Origin: Desulfobacterales bacterium
Lineage (GTDB): Bacteria > Desulfobacterota > Desulfobacteria > Desulfobacterales > JAHEIW01
NCBI GenBank assembly: GCA_030145015.1
Contig: JAQYWI010000034.1
Span: forward strand, 1-38,129
Direction of reading: 5' to 3'
DNA: 38,129 nt
In this document: positions 8,425-16,822 of the stretch, one piece after another
How the letters are laid out: each line of letters starts with the position of its first letter
How positions within the stretch are numbered: position 1 is the stretch's first letter
The notes under the pieces: generated by a model
Told to the model about the DNA's origin: nothing
The model's input: the letters and a program-made list of their open reading frames with translations, nothing else
Database searches by the model: none
Position numbers and translations under genes: made by a program

Positions 8425-8634
8425 GCCAATTATGATCTATTTCACAGCATTTTTTTTAACCTATTAAATGGTTGGATATGTCTATAGTATTCCACTCACG
8501 CAAAACCTGTAACCTTGGGTATTGTAATAGGAGTCTCTATGCGAGTTTATCTCGAAGATGTAGCTCAAATTTGTTTGTCAATGCATAAAATGCTAATTCA
8601 TTTGTGCTAAATAAGATTTGCCCCTTATCTGACC

Positions 8635-11415
8635 TCAGTGAACTTTTTCAGGCTTGGTGGTCTTGTCGCCGTGCACCGGGTCGTCCGATACCCGCGCCAT
8701 CTTTACGGAGGCCACCTTGTACTCGGGGATCTTGGCAGTGGGATCGACGGCCGGGTTTGTGAGGACATTGGCCGGCGCCTCCCGCCAGTGAAAGGCCATG
8801 AACGCCAGACCGCTGGGAACCCGCCGATCCTTGCGTACCTTGGTCAGGATTTCCCCTCTTCGTGAACCTACCCGCAACAGATCACCTTCCGCTACCCCCA
8901 TCTGAGCGGCATCATCCGGACTGATGTCCACATGGCTTTCCGGCTCCAGGGTTTCCAGGACTCGAGAGCGACGGCTCATGCTGCCGGTGTGAAAGTGTTC
9001 CAGCAATCGGCCGGTGGTCAGCACCATGGGATATTCCTCTGAAGGCTCCTCCGCCGGTGGCCGATAAGGTACCGCATGGAACTTGCCCTTGCCGCGGGTG
9101 AAGCGGTCCTCATGCAGCCGAGGGGTGCCGGCATGGGTGTCGTCCCAGCAAGGCCACTGCAGCCCGCCTGCCCGACCCAAACGCGAATGCAGCATGCCGC
9201 CGTAAATGGGTGTGAGTTCGGCGATCTCTTCCATGATCGCGGCACTAGATTCGTACTGCATGGAATACCCCAGACGCGTCGCAATGTCGGCGATGATCTG
9301 CCAATCCTGCCGGGCAGCCCCTGGCGGCTGCAGGACTTTGCGGAGCAGCTGGACCCGGCGTTCGGTGTTGGTGAATGTGCCGTCCTTTTCGGCAAAGCTG
9401 GCGGCCGGCAGGATCACATCCGCCAGCAGGGCCGTCTCGGTCAGAAAGATGTCCTGCACGGCCAGAAACTGCAGCTTGCTCAAGGCATGGCGGGCGTGGT
9501 TCAGGTCGGGTTCGCTCATCAGCGGGTTTTCGCCCATGATGTACATGCCCCGCAACTCCTCTCTGTCGGCAGCCGCCACCATCACGGTGAGTGGAAGGCC
9601 CGGATTGCCGTTCAGCTCAACCCCCCACGCCTTGCTGAATTTGGCTTGCGCCGGCGGATCTCCGACCTTCTGATAGCCGGGGTAGACATTGGGCAGGGCG
9701 CCCATGTCGCAAGCTCCCTGGACGTTGTTTTGCCCCCTCAAAGGGGAGAAGCCGGTTCCCTCTCTGCCCATATTGCCGGTGAGCATCAGCAGGTTGGCAA
9801 TTGACTTCACATTGTCGACGCCGGTTGTATGCTGGGTGATCCCCATACCATAGACCGCCACGGCAGTGGTTGCCCGCCCAAAGATTTCGGCCGCCCTCCT
9901 GATTTTTTCTGCCGATACACCGCTAATCGATTCGACGGTTTCCGGCGTATAGGGTTCCAGGCTGTCTTTGAAGGATTCGAAGTCTTCACAGCGTTGCCGG
10001 ATAAACTCCCCGTCGTGCCATCTACCGGCGATGATTTCGTGCATCAGACCGTTGAGAAGGGCCACGTCTGTTCCCGGACGGTGGTTCAAGTGCAGTTCGG
10101 CCGCTTGGGCCAGCTCTGTTGCGCGCGGATCGGCAACGATCAGTCGAGCGCCGTTTTCCCTGACGTTGTGTTTGATGCGCCTTGCAATGATGGGGTGGCA
10201 TTCGGTGGTGTTGGAGCCGATAACCAGGATCGATTCGGCCCGGGCGATGTCGGAGATGGAATTGCTCATGGCGCCGTCTCCGAAGGCGGCAAGTGCGGCC
10301 ACCACGGTGGAGGCGTGACACAGGCGTGCGCAGTGATCCACATTGTGGGTTCCGAGAACCGCGCGGGCGAATTTCTGAAGGAGGTAGTTTTCTTCGTTGG
10401 TGCACTTGGCCGAGCTGAGCACGCCGAGGGTGCCAGCACCGTCTCTGTCTCTGATTTCCTTCAGCCTTTGGGCGACAAGGTCCAGGGCTACATCCCAGGT
10501 TGCCTCTCGGAAAATATCGGAGACGTTTGTGACCTCTTCAGCTCGGATCGACCGGGGCACGCCTTCTTTGCGGATCAGCGGATGGGTCAGCCTCTCGGGA
10601 TGATTGACAAAGTCGAGGCCGAATCGGCCCTTGACGCACAAGCCTCCCTGACTGACCGGACTTTCGACATCAGCCCTGGCTTTGACGATCCGGTTGCCGC
10701 GAATCCCCACATAGATGGGGCAGCCGACGCCGCAAAAAGGGCAGAGCGTTTTTACTTCCCGCTGGGGAATGACAAGATTTTTGGGTATCAGGGCACCGGT
10801 CGGGCAGCGTTCCACACACTCGCCGCAGGTCTGGCAGATCGAGTCCGCCCACGGTTTTCCGGCAAAGGTGCTGACCCGGGTATGATATCCGCGTTCAGCG
10901 AAATCGATGGCGCCTAATCCCTGGATTTCATCGCACACGCGGATGCATTTGCCGCACAGGATGCATTTGTTGGGGTCAAAGTCGAAGGCCGGATTGGAAA
11001 TATCCAAGGACATGGCGGTCGCGGGACGACGCAGCCGATCGATGGATTGGTTTTCGACACCCAGATAGCGGGCGACACTCAGCAGCTCACATTCGTCGCT
11101 TTTAAAACAGGTCAGACAGTCGGCCGGATGGTCGACGATAGCCAACTCCACGATCCCGCGTCGAATTCGCTGGATTTCTTCGGTTTCGGTGACCACGACC
11201 ATCCCTTCCTGGACGGGGGTTGTGCATGAGGTGGGTAAACCCCGCAGGCCATCGATTTGAACGATACAAAGTCGACAGGCCCCGTAGGGTTTGAGATGCG
11301 GGTCGTGGCAGAGCGTCGGCACGTAAATTCCCATTTTCTGGGCGGCTTCCAGTACGGTCGCATCGGCCGGCACGCAGACTTCCTGGCCGTCGATGGTGAG
11401 TCGAATGTTTTTCAC
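8635..11415 (-). CDS. fdhA: Formate dehydrogenase catalytic subunit, NAD-linked type with NuoG-like N-terminus
   Basis: This is a protein of about 926 residues that oxidises formate or reduces CO2 at a Mo/W-bis-MGD centre. In order it has: an N-terminal [2Fe-2S] domain (CHDPHLKPYGACRLC and a later Cys); the His-ligated 4Fe-4S motif HPADCLTCFKSDEC; two 4Fe-4S ferredoxin motifs (CILCGKCIRVC and CQTCGECVERC); the MopB 4Fe-4S motif CPFCGVGC; and the large molybdopterin domain. The active-site position is Cys (CARLCHAS, residue about 366, codon TGT) rather than selenocysteine. Start GTG 11415 is chosen because AGGAGGT lies 5 bp upstream. It is the last gene of the RR, REC-NuoE, NuoF, FdhA operon. 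Partners should be the NuoF-like and NuoE-like proteins, giving an NAD- and possibly ferredoxin-linked, potentially electron-bifurcating, enzyme. Confidence 0.93.
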   Translation of the reverse strand: MKNIRLTIDGQEVCVPADATVLEAAQKMGIYVPTLCHDPHLKPYGACRLCIVQIDGLRGLPTSCTTPVQEGMVVVTETEEIQRIRRGIVELAIVDHPADCLTCFKSDECELLSVARYLGVENQSIDRLRRPATAMSLDISNPAFDFDPNKCILCGKCIRVCDEIQGLGAIDFAERGYHTRVSTFAGKPWADSICQTCGECVERCPTGALIPKNLVIPQREVKTLCPFCGVGCPIYVGIRGNRIVKARADVESPVSQGGLCVKGRFGLDFVNHPERLTHPLIRKEGVPRSIRAEEVTNVSDIFREATWDVALDLVAQRLKEIRDRDGAGTLGVLSSAKCTNEENYLLQKFARAVLGTHNVDHCARLCHASTVVAALAAFGDGAMSNSISDIARAESILVIGSNTTECHPIIARRIKHNVRENGARLIVADPRATELAQAAELHLNHRPGTDVALLNGLMHEIIAGRWHDGEFIRQRCEDFESFKDSLEPYTPETVESISGVSAEKIRRAAEIFGRATTAVAVYGMGITQHTTGVDNVKSIANLLMLTGNMGREGTGFSPLRGQNNVQGACDMGALPNVYPGYQKVGDPPAQAKFSKAWGVELNGNPGLPLTVMVAAADREELRGMYIMGENPLMSEPDLNHARHALSKLQFLAVQDIFLTETALLADVILPAASFAEKDGTFTNTERRVQLLRKVLQPPGAARQDWQIIADIATRLGYSMQYESSAAIMEEIAELTPIYGGMLHSRLGRAGGLQWPCWDDTHAGTPRLHEDRFTRGKGKFHAVPYRPPAEEPSEEYPMVLTTGRLLEHFHTGSMSRRSRVLETLEPESHVDISPDDAAQMGVAEGDLLRVGSRRGEILTKVRKDRRVPSGLAFMAFHWREAPANVLTNPAVDPTAKIPEYKVASVKMARVSDDPVHGDKTTKPEKVH

Positions 11416-11463
11416 AACTGACCTCCTCAATCCGGTTCAATGGATGTTGGGTCTCTGCGGCAG

Positions 11464-13314
11464 CTAAAGAATCGCAACCGCCAGCTGCTTGCAGGATTGA
11501 TAGCAAATGCCGCATTTGGTGCACTGGGTCGGATCGATACGGTGCGGTTCTTTCTTTTCGCCGCTGATCGCTCCGGTGGAGCACTTGCGCACACAAAGCC
11601 CGCATCCGTTGCACAGTTCTTGATCGATTTCATAATGGAACAAGGGTTTGCACACGCCGGCTTTGCATGTGTGATGGAGCACATGGTTTTCATATTCGTC
11701 TTTGAAGTAGCGCAGCGTTGTCTTCACCGGGTTGGGTGCTGTCTGGCCCAGACCGCAGAGCGACCCCTTCTGAACCGTTTCACTTAAATCCATGAGCAGA
11801 TCCATGTCGGCTGACGTTCCGGCGCCGGCGCAGATGTCTTCCAGAATGTCGAGCATTTGGTGTGTTCCCAGACGGCAAGGCAGACACTTGCCACACGATT
11901 CGGCCTGGGTGAAAGTCAAAAAGTAGCGGGCCATGTCCACCATGCACGTGTCTTGATCCATCACCACCATTCCACCGGAGCCCATGATGGAACCTGCCGC
12001 CGCCAGCGATTCATAATCCACCGTCAGGTCAAACCGGTCGACGGGAATGCAACCGCCGGAAGGACCGCCGGTTTGTACCCCTTTAATCTCTTTGCCCTTG
12101 GGACCGCCGCCTCCGATGGTGTAAATGATTTCCTTCAGGCGGATGCCCATGGGCACTTCGATCAGCCCGGTGCGTTCCACTTTACCGGCCAGGGAGAACG
12201 TCTTGGTCCCTTTGCTTTTTTCCGTACCGAAGCCGGCGTACCAGCTTGCGCCATTTTGCAAAATGGCCGACACGTTGCTGAAGGTTTCGACATTGTTGAT
12301 ATTGGTAGGTTTGCCCCACAGACCGGATTGGGCGGGGAAGGGCGGCCTGGATCGCGGCATACCGCGACGCCCCTCGATGGAGGCCATCAAGGCGGTCTCC
12401 TCACCGCATACAAACGCACCAGCGCCTTCCTTGATATGAATGTCGAATCGAAACCGACTCCCCAGCACCGAATCGCCCAGCAGTCCGTATTGTTCCATGT
12501 CTTCCAGGGCCTTGACCAGCCGCTCGATGGCCAGAGGGTATTCGGCTCTAACGTAAATAAATCCTTCGGCTGCACCGATGGCGTAAGCCCCGATGAGCAA
12601 TCCCTCTAAAACCGCATGGGGATCTCCTTCGAGAAGCGCCCGGTCCATGAAGGCCCCGGGATCACCCTCGTCGGCGTTGCAAACGATGTAGCTGGTATCT
12701 TTGAATGAATTACGGGCGAATTCCCATTTCAGACCGGTGGAAAAGCCTGCGCCACCGCGTCCCCTGAGGCCGGAAGCCTTCACCTCCTCGATCACCTCGG
12801 CAGGGCTCATGCCTAAAGCACGCTGCAGGCCCGAATAGCCGCCTTTGGCGATGTAATGATGAATGTTGTTCGGATCGATCAGACCGCAGTTGCGCAAGGC
12901 AATACGCACCTGGGGGCGCAGCATGGGATGCTCCTCAAATGGGGGTATCCCTTCGACCCGGTCTTTGCCAATGGTGCAGACACTCCACTTAGCACACGGG
13001 TCGTCTTCTGTGATGTATCGCTGCAATATCTTTTCTGTTTTTTCCGGAGTCAAATTGCCGTATAAAATATAAGGGCGTCCTGGTTTGCGGACCGCCATCA
13101 GCGGTTCGAGGTAGCACATGCCGATACAACCGACCTCCATGGTTCGGGCCAGAAGGTTCAAGTCTTTTAGTGTCTGTTGGACGCTGCCCAAAATGTCGTC
13201 TGCGCCGGAAGCCCTGCCGCAGGTGCCCATCCCTAACTGGATCAGTGGTTGGGGTAGGTTTTCCAGCCAATTCCATTCCTTTTCGGCCTTTGTCTTTATG
13301 GCGGTGTAGCTCAT
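11464..13314 (-). CDS. NuoF/HylB-like NADH-binding flavoprotein subunit of the formate dehydrogenase
   Basis: This protein of about 616 residues is the FMN- and NAD(H)-binding diaphorase subunit. It starts with a thioredoxin-like domain (GMGTCGRASGA, later GCIGMCYLEP). The NuoF core follows, with GLRGRGGAGFSTGLKW for FMN/NAD binding and the 4Fe-4S motif ESCGKCLPCRLG. Two C-terminal 4Fe-4S ferredoxin motifs complete it (CNGCGLCVRKC and CTKCGICYQSC). The layout is that of HydB/HndC/HylB proteins, many of which work in electron-bifurcating hydrogenases or formate dehydrogenases. Start ATG 13314 follows GGGAGG by 5 bp. The gene lies between the REC-NuoE fusion and fdhA, so complex formation with both is strongly implied. 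Confidence 0.93.
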   Translation of the reverse strand: MSYTAIKTKAEKEWNWLENLPQPLIQLGMGTCGRASGADDILGSVQQTLKDLNLLARTMEVGCIGMCYLEPLMAVRKPGRPYILYGNLTPEKTEKILQRYITEDDPCAKWSVCTIGKDRVEGIPPFEEHPMLRPQVRIALRNCGLIDPNNIHHYIAKGGYSGLQRALGMSPAEVIEEVKASGLRGRGGAGFSTGLKWEFARNSFKDTSYIVCNADEGDPGAFMDRALLEGDPHAVLEGLLIGAYAIGAAEGFIYVRAEYPLAIERLVKALEDMEQYGLLGDSVLGSRFRFDIHIKEGAGAFVCGEETALMASIEGRRGMPRSRPPFPAQSGLWGKPTNINNVETFSNVSAILQNGASWYAGFGTEKSKGTKTFSLAGKVERTGLIEVPMGIRLKEIIYTIGGGGPKGKEIKGVQTGGPSGGCIPVDRFDLTVDYESLAAAGSIMGSGGMVVMDQDTCMVDMARYFLTFTQAESCGKCLPCRLGTHQMLDILEDICAGAGTSADMDLLMDLSETVQKGSLCGLGQTAPNPVKTTLRYFKDEYENHVLHHTCKAGVCKPLFHYEIDQELCNGCGLCVRKCSTGAISGEKKEPHRIDPTQCTKCGICYQSCKQLAVAIL

Positions 13315-13335
13315 TTTCACCTCCCCTGTGAGCCT

Positions 13336-14301
13336 TTACTGCTGATCCGGGCCCTGGTTCTCATGGTCCATTCCTTCCATTAATTCTCTGGTTTTGGTCG
13401 GGTTCATGCGGCCCTTAACCGAATCGTCCACCACCACCACCGGAGCAATGGCGCAGGAACCGAAACAGGCGACCGTTTCCAGTGTGAACATCCGGTCGTC
13501 GCTGGTCTGTCCCGGGGACATCCCGAAGCGGGTTTCGATTTCACTGAGTATCCGTTCAACGCCTTTTACGTGGCAGGCCGTACCGCGACACACTTTGACG
13601 ATGTGACGACCCACCGGATCGAGTCGAAACTGCTCATAAAAGGTGGCGATTCCGTAAACCGATGCAGCCGGCGTGCGGGTGAATCGAGCGATCTCTTCCA
13701 ACGCCGATTCCGGGATAAATCCGAGATGATTTTGAACCTTCTGAAGCATGGAAATCAGCTCCTCCCGGGTGCCGGAAAACGCCTGCCGGACCTGCGTCAT
13801 GATCTCCTGGACCCGCTGCAGATCTTCGGGGAGCGGTTCGAGAGCCGGTACCGACGGTTCGGCGACAGACGCTGCCGCTGCGCCGGTGTTGAACACCTTC
13901 TTTTCATGGAGTGCAACCCTGACCGCAGACATGAGCTCGTCATCCGTAAATGGTTTGGACAAATAGTCGGTGGCGCCGAGCTTCATCGCTTCCACTGCAG
14001 AGGAAATCGTCGAATATCCTGTAACGACGATCACTTCGGTATCGGGTCGACTGTTTTTCACCTTTTTGATCACCTCCATGCCGTCGATGTCCGGTAGCCG
14101 CAAATCAGCGATCAACAGATCAAACGCCTTTTGGCTGAAACTATCCAGTGCGCTACGGCCCGTCATTGCCAGATCGACGGCATAGCCCTCATCGCTCAAC
14201 ACCAGCTCAAGCCCCTTGGCGACGCTCATTTCGTCTTCCATAATGAGAATCTGGGGCCAGATTCGGGGTTCGGCGTGTATCGCTTCTCGAACCTGTTCCA
14301 T
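13336..14301 (-). CDS. Response-regulator receiver domain fused to NuoE-like [2Fe-2S] subunit
   Basis: This is an unusual 321-residue fusion. Residues about 17-135 are a complete receiver domain with acidic pair E22/D23, phospho-acceptor D66, T94 and K116. A linker of about 30 residues (Ala/Pro-rich) follows. Residues about 160-310 are a NuoE/HndA-type 24 kDa subunit with all four [2Fe-2S] ligands: C238 and C243 (CRGTAC), C279 and C283 (CFGSC). The start is ATG 14301 after GGGAGGAAA. NuoE proteins normally pass electrons with NuoF and have no regulatory domain. Here the subunit lies directly between a receiver-only protein and NuoF. The receiver is a close paralogue of that in 14359-15051. 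Phosphorylation may tune or localise the formate dehydrogenase; this is inference. Confidence 0.92.
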   Translation of the reverse strand: MEQVREAIHAEPRIWPQILIMEDEMSVAKGLELVLSDEGYAVDLAMTGRSALDSFSQKAFDLLIADLRLPDIDGMEVIKKVKNSRPDTEVIVVTGYSTISSAVEAMKLGATDYLSKPFTDDELMSAVRVALHEKKVFNTGAAAASVAEPSVPALEPLPEDLQRVQEIMTQVRQAFSGTREELISMLQKVQNHLGFIPESALEEIARFTRTPAASVYGIATFYEQFRLDPVGRHIVKVCRGTACHVKGVERILSEIETRFGMSPGQTSDDRMFTLETVACFGSCAIAPVVVVDDSVKGRMNPTKTRELMEGMDHENQGPDQQ

Positions 14302-14358
14302 AAGATTTCCTCCCTTAAAATAGTTCCACCCGCTGCAGTGGTCGGATTGATGCCCCGA

Positions 14359-15051
14359 TTACCAGGCTTCCCGCTCCAGGCGTTTGTAAATGAACGCCAG
14401 CTGTTCTTTGGAAAGCGGCCCCACATGTTTGTTGATCCATGCCAGATCTCCGGAAACAATGGCGGCTTTGGCTCTCGAGGAGAGCTGGTAGCTTTCCAGC
14501 ACCACCGAGCCTTGCTCCATCAACGCTATCCAGAACTCTTCGTCCACAATTGTGCGGTCAAGCACCTTGGTGACTTCCTCTTTCTGGATCAGTGTTTCCT
14601 CTTCTTTTTTCTCCACCTTCTCAATGACGGCATCGGAAGGTACAGAATGCTGGCCTTTCAGGGCACCTTCGACGGCGGTCTTGATCTCGTCATCCGTAAA
14701 GGGTTTGGGAAGGTAATCAAACGAGCCGAGCTTCATCGCATCCACCGCAGAATTAACGCTGGCATAACCGGTGATGACCACCACACCGGTATCCGGTTTT
14801 TTTGCTTTAACGGTCCGGATCACTTCCATGCCGTTGATATCCGGCAGTCGAAGGTCCGCCACGAGAAGATCGAAGGTTTTCTGGTCGAAGATATCCAGGG
14901 CATCTTTGCCGGTCATGGCCAGATCGACGATGTACCCTTCTTCGGTCAAAACCATCTCCAGCCCTTTGGCGACACTCATCTCATCCTCCATCACCAGGAT
15001 GCTCGGCGGAATGATCGATCCATGTCGGATGGTTTCCTGCGTCACGTTCAT
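14359..15051 (-). CDS. Response regulator with unclassified C-terminal domain
   Basis: This 230-residue protein starts with a receiver domain (E22/D23, D66, conserved Thr and Lys) almost collinear with that of the next gene. A charged, Glu/Lys-rich linker (about 140-165) follows. The C-terminal domain of about 65 residues contains the motif SGDLAWINKHVG and ends LERLEREAW-like with Trp last. I do not recognise a DNA-binding or enzymatic fold there; similar tails occur, from memory, in deltaproteobacterial regulators beside redox complexes. It is the first gene of the formate dehydrogenase operon. ATG 15051 has AAAGGAGG upstream and a sigma-54 promoter about 75 bp away. It may be a phosphorelay partner for the REC-NuoE fusion. 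Confidence 0.85.
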   Translation of the reverse strand: MNVTQETIRHGSIIPPSILVMEDEMSVAKGLEMVLTEEGYIVDLAMTGKDALDIFDQKTFDLLVADLRLPDINGMEVIRTVKAKKPDTGVVVITGYASVNSAVDAMKLGSFDYLPKPFTDDEIKTAVEGALKGQHSVPSDAVIEKVEKKEEETLIQKEEVTKVLDRTIVDEEFWIALMEQGSVVLESYQLSSRAKAAIVSGDLAWINKHVGPLSKEQLAFIYKRLEREAW

Positions 15052-15125
15052 GGCTCTTCCTCCTTTTGTGACCCTGTATTAAAGATATTCATCGGTAAAT
15101 GCTCACATGTGTTGCCATCCTTCTG

Positions 15126-15142
15126 AGCAAGTGCCGTGCCAT
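15126..15142 (-). promoter_or_regulatory. Consensus sigma-54 promoter of the formate dehydrogenase operon
   Basis: Minus-strand TGGCACGGCACTTGCTC matches the TGGCACG-N4-TTGCT consensus fully, with GG (15139-15140) and GC (15127-15128) 10 bp apart. The expected start of transcription is near 15116, giving a leader of about 65 nt before ATG 15051. It lies downstream of the adjacent NtrC-type gene, with two palindromes in between. Confidence 0.9.
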
Positions 15143-15246
15143 ATCACTGTCCGCTCGTATTTTGAAAGATAAAGTAAATATATTAAATGATTACTATAAG
15201 TTATATGAAATTAATCGAAAGGCGCGGAAGAGAGTTACACACCATT

Positions 15247-15264
15247 CGTATATTTATTTATACG
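15247..15264. promoter_or_regulatory. Putative enhancer palindrome, proximal copy
   Basis: CGTATATTTATTTATACG is a perfect inverted repeat (CGTATA-N6-TATACG). It lies 120-137 bp upstream of the -12 element of the formate dehydrogenase promoter, the usual range for an NtrC-family activator site. Confidence 0.65.
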
Positions 15265-15317
15265 GCAATCAACCCGGATTTCACCATTAATCAAATAATT
15301 GTGGATAGTTTTGGTGG

Positions 15318-15335
15318 CGTATATTTTTTTATACA
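15318..15335. promoter_or_regulatory. Putative enhancer palindrome, distal copy
   Basis: CGTATATTTTTTTATACA repeats the proximal palindrome with one arm mismatch. The two copies start 71 bp apart, close to seven helical turns. This copy lies 38 bp past the stop of the NtrC-type gene, so it is not part of that coding sequence. Confidence 0.6.
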
Positions 15336-15373
15336 AAAGGAATAAGAAAAGATCGGGGCAAACGGGGGTGTCG

Positions 15374-16810
15374 CTACTGCTCGGTGCTTCTCTTTTTGAT
15401 CGTCAGGCGGTGCTTTTTCATCAGGACCGAAAAATTAGAGCGCTGCATCCCCACTTTTTTGGCTGCCTGACTGATGTTACCCGCACTGGCTTTTAAGGCG
15501 GTCTGGAGAAAGATTTTTTCGATGGGCGCATACTTTTTCTCCAAAATGAGGCTTTTGAGGATCTTGAGCTCTGCGGAAGTCTTCGGAATGGTTTGCATTT
15601 CTTCGGCTTCCGGGCGCTGCAGGTTGTTGGCCACGTGGGTGTGATCGAGTATCTTTTCGTCGGCCATGATCACGAGGCGCTCCACCACGTTTTTAAGCTG
15701 CCGGACATTGCCGGGCCAGTCGTAGTGAAGCAGCGCCTGTAAGGCGTCGTCGGAAAAGCCCTCAATCCTGCGGCCCATTTCACGGCAAAACTGGCGCAAA
15801 AAGTGATAGGCCAGCTTGGGGATGTCATCGCTGCGCTCTCTCAGAGGCGGAATGGTGATCGGAAGCACATTGACGCGGTAGAACAGGTCCTTGCGGAAGC
15901 GCCCCCCTTCGACCAGGGCCTGCAAGTCCTGGTTGGTGGCGGCAATGACCCGCATGTCCGCTTTTCGAGTTTGGCTCGATCCGACCGGTTTATATTCATG
16001 GGTTTCCATCACCCGCAGCAGCTTACCCTGAACCTCCAGGTTCAAATTGGCAATTTCGTCCAAAAACAGGGTGCCGCCGTCGGCCACTTCGAATATACCG
16101 GCTTTGTCCTGGATAGCACCGGTAAAGGCGCCTTTCTCGTGTCCGAACAGCTCGCTTTCCAGTAAGGAAGATGAAAAAGTGCTGCAGTCAACGACGATAA
16201 ACTGGCGGGTGGATCGATTGCTGTGGGCGTGAATGGCTTTGGCAAAAAGTTCTTTGCCGGTTCCGCTTTCGCCCTGGAGCAGGATGGTACTTTCTGTGGG
16301 GGCGGCCCTGCGAACTTCGTTGAAAACCTGCAGCAGCTTCGAATTTTCTCCGACAATGTTGCTGAAGTCGAACATGGCGAAAAGCTGCTTGCGCAACGCC
16401 AGGTTTTCTTCGGTCAGGCGCTTGCTGATTAACGCTTTTTCGACAGCGAAAAGCAGTTCGTCATCAGTAAACGGTTTGGCCAGATAATCGGCGGCACCCT
16501 GTTTCATGGCCGCGACGGCATTCTGTACCGAGGAATAGCCGGTCATCACGATCACCGCCAGGTGCGGTTTTTCTTCTCGCAGAGCCTTCAACAGATCCAT
16601 TCCGTCGGCATCGGGCAGCTTCAGGTCCAGCATAAGCAGCTCGTAATCTCCCCGCCGGATGGCGTCCATTCCTTCGCCACCGCCGTTGAAGGTATCCACC
16701 GCGTGTCCCTTCTCGGACAGCGCCAGCCGGCAGCCGTCACAGATGACGGACTCGTCGTCGATGACAAGGACTTTCGCCGGTTTCAGGCTGCCGGGGAGAT
16801 GGGTCGCCAA
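15374..16810 (-). CDS. Sigma-54-dependent response regulator, NtrC family (linked to formate dehydrogenase and Ech)
   Basis: This is a 478-residue transcription activator. Order of domains: receiver (about 12-128, with [12 protein letters not shown] carrying the phospho-Asp); AAA+ sigma-54 interaction domain (about 150-385) with Walker A GESGTGKE, the canonical GAFTGA loop and Walker [10 protein letters not shown]; and a C-terminal Fis-type helix-turn-helix ([19 protein letters not shown]). The start is TTG 16810 with AAAGGA 6-7 bp upstream; no better in-frame start is present. It lies 12 bp behind its probable cognate kinase. The two palindromes just downstream, next to the formate dehydrogenase promoter, are its most likely binding sites. 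Confidence 0.95.
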   Translation of the reverse strand: MATHLPGSLKPAKVLVIDDESVICDGCRLALSEKGHAVDTFNGGGEGMDAIRRGDYELLMLDLKLPDADGMDLLKALREEKPHLAVIVMTGYSSVQNAVAAMKQGAADYLAKPFTDDELLFAVEKALISKRLTEENLALRKQLFAMFDFSNIVGENSKLLQVFNEVRRAAPTESTILLQGESGTGKELFAKAIHAHSNRSTRQFIVVDCSTFSSSLLESELFGHEKGAFTGAIQDKAGIFEVADGGTLFLDEIANLNLEVQGKLLRVMETHEYKPVGSSQTRKADMRVIAATNQDLQALVEGGRFRKDLFYRVNVLPITIPPLRERSDDIPKLAYHFLRQFCREMGRRIEGFSDDALQALLHYDWPGNVRQLKNVVERLVIMADEKILDHTHVANNLQRPEAEEMQTIPKTSAELKILKSLILEKKYAPIEKIFLQTALKASAGNISQAAKKVGMQRSNFSVLMKKHRLTIKKRSTEQ

Positions 16811-16822
16811 TGTTGATCCTTT

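Noticed and set aside
9829..10917. Long open frame (about 362 codons) on the + strand opposite fdhA
   Set aside because: It is an antisense shadow of the fdhA frame, which contains many intact cofactor motifs. The antisense product shows no recognisable domain.
14131..15126. Open frame of about 331 codons on the + strand opposite the receiver genes
   Set aside because: It mirrors two well-supported receiver proteins and has no ribosome-binding site or domain of its own.
15112..15127. Second sigma-54-like pattern near the formate dehydrogenase promoter (GCTCACATGTGTTGCC)
   Set aside because: The GC to CC spacing is 12 bp instead of 10, and a consensus site lies a few bases upstream.
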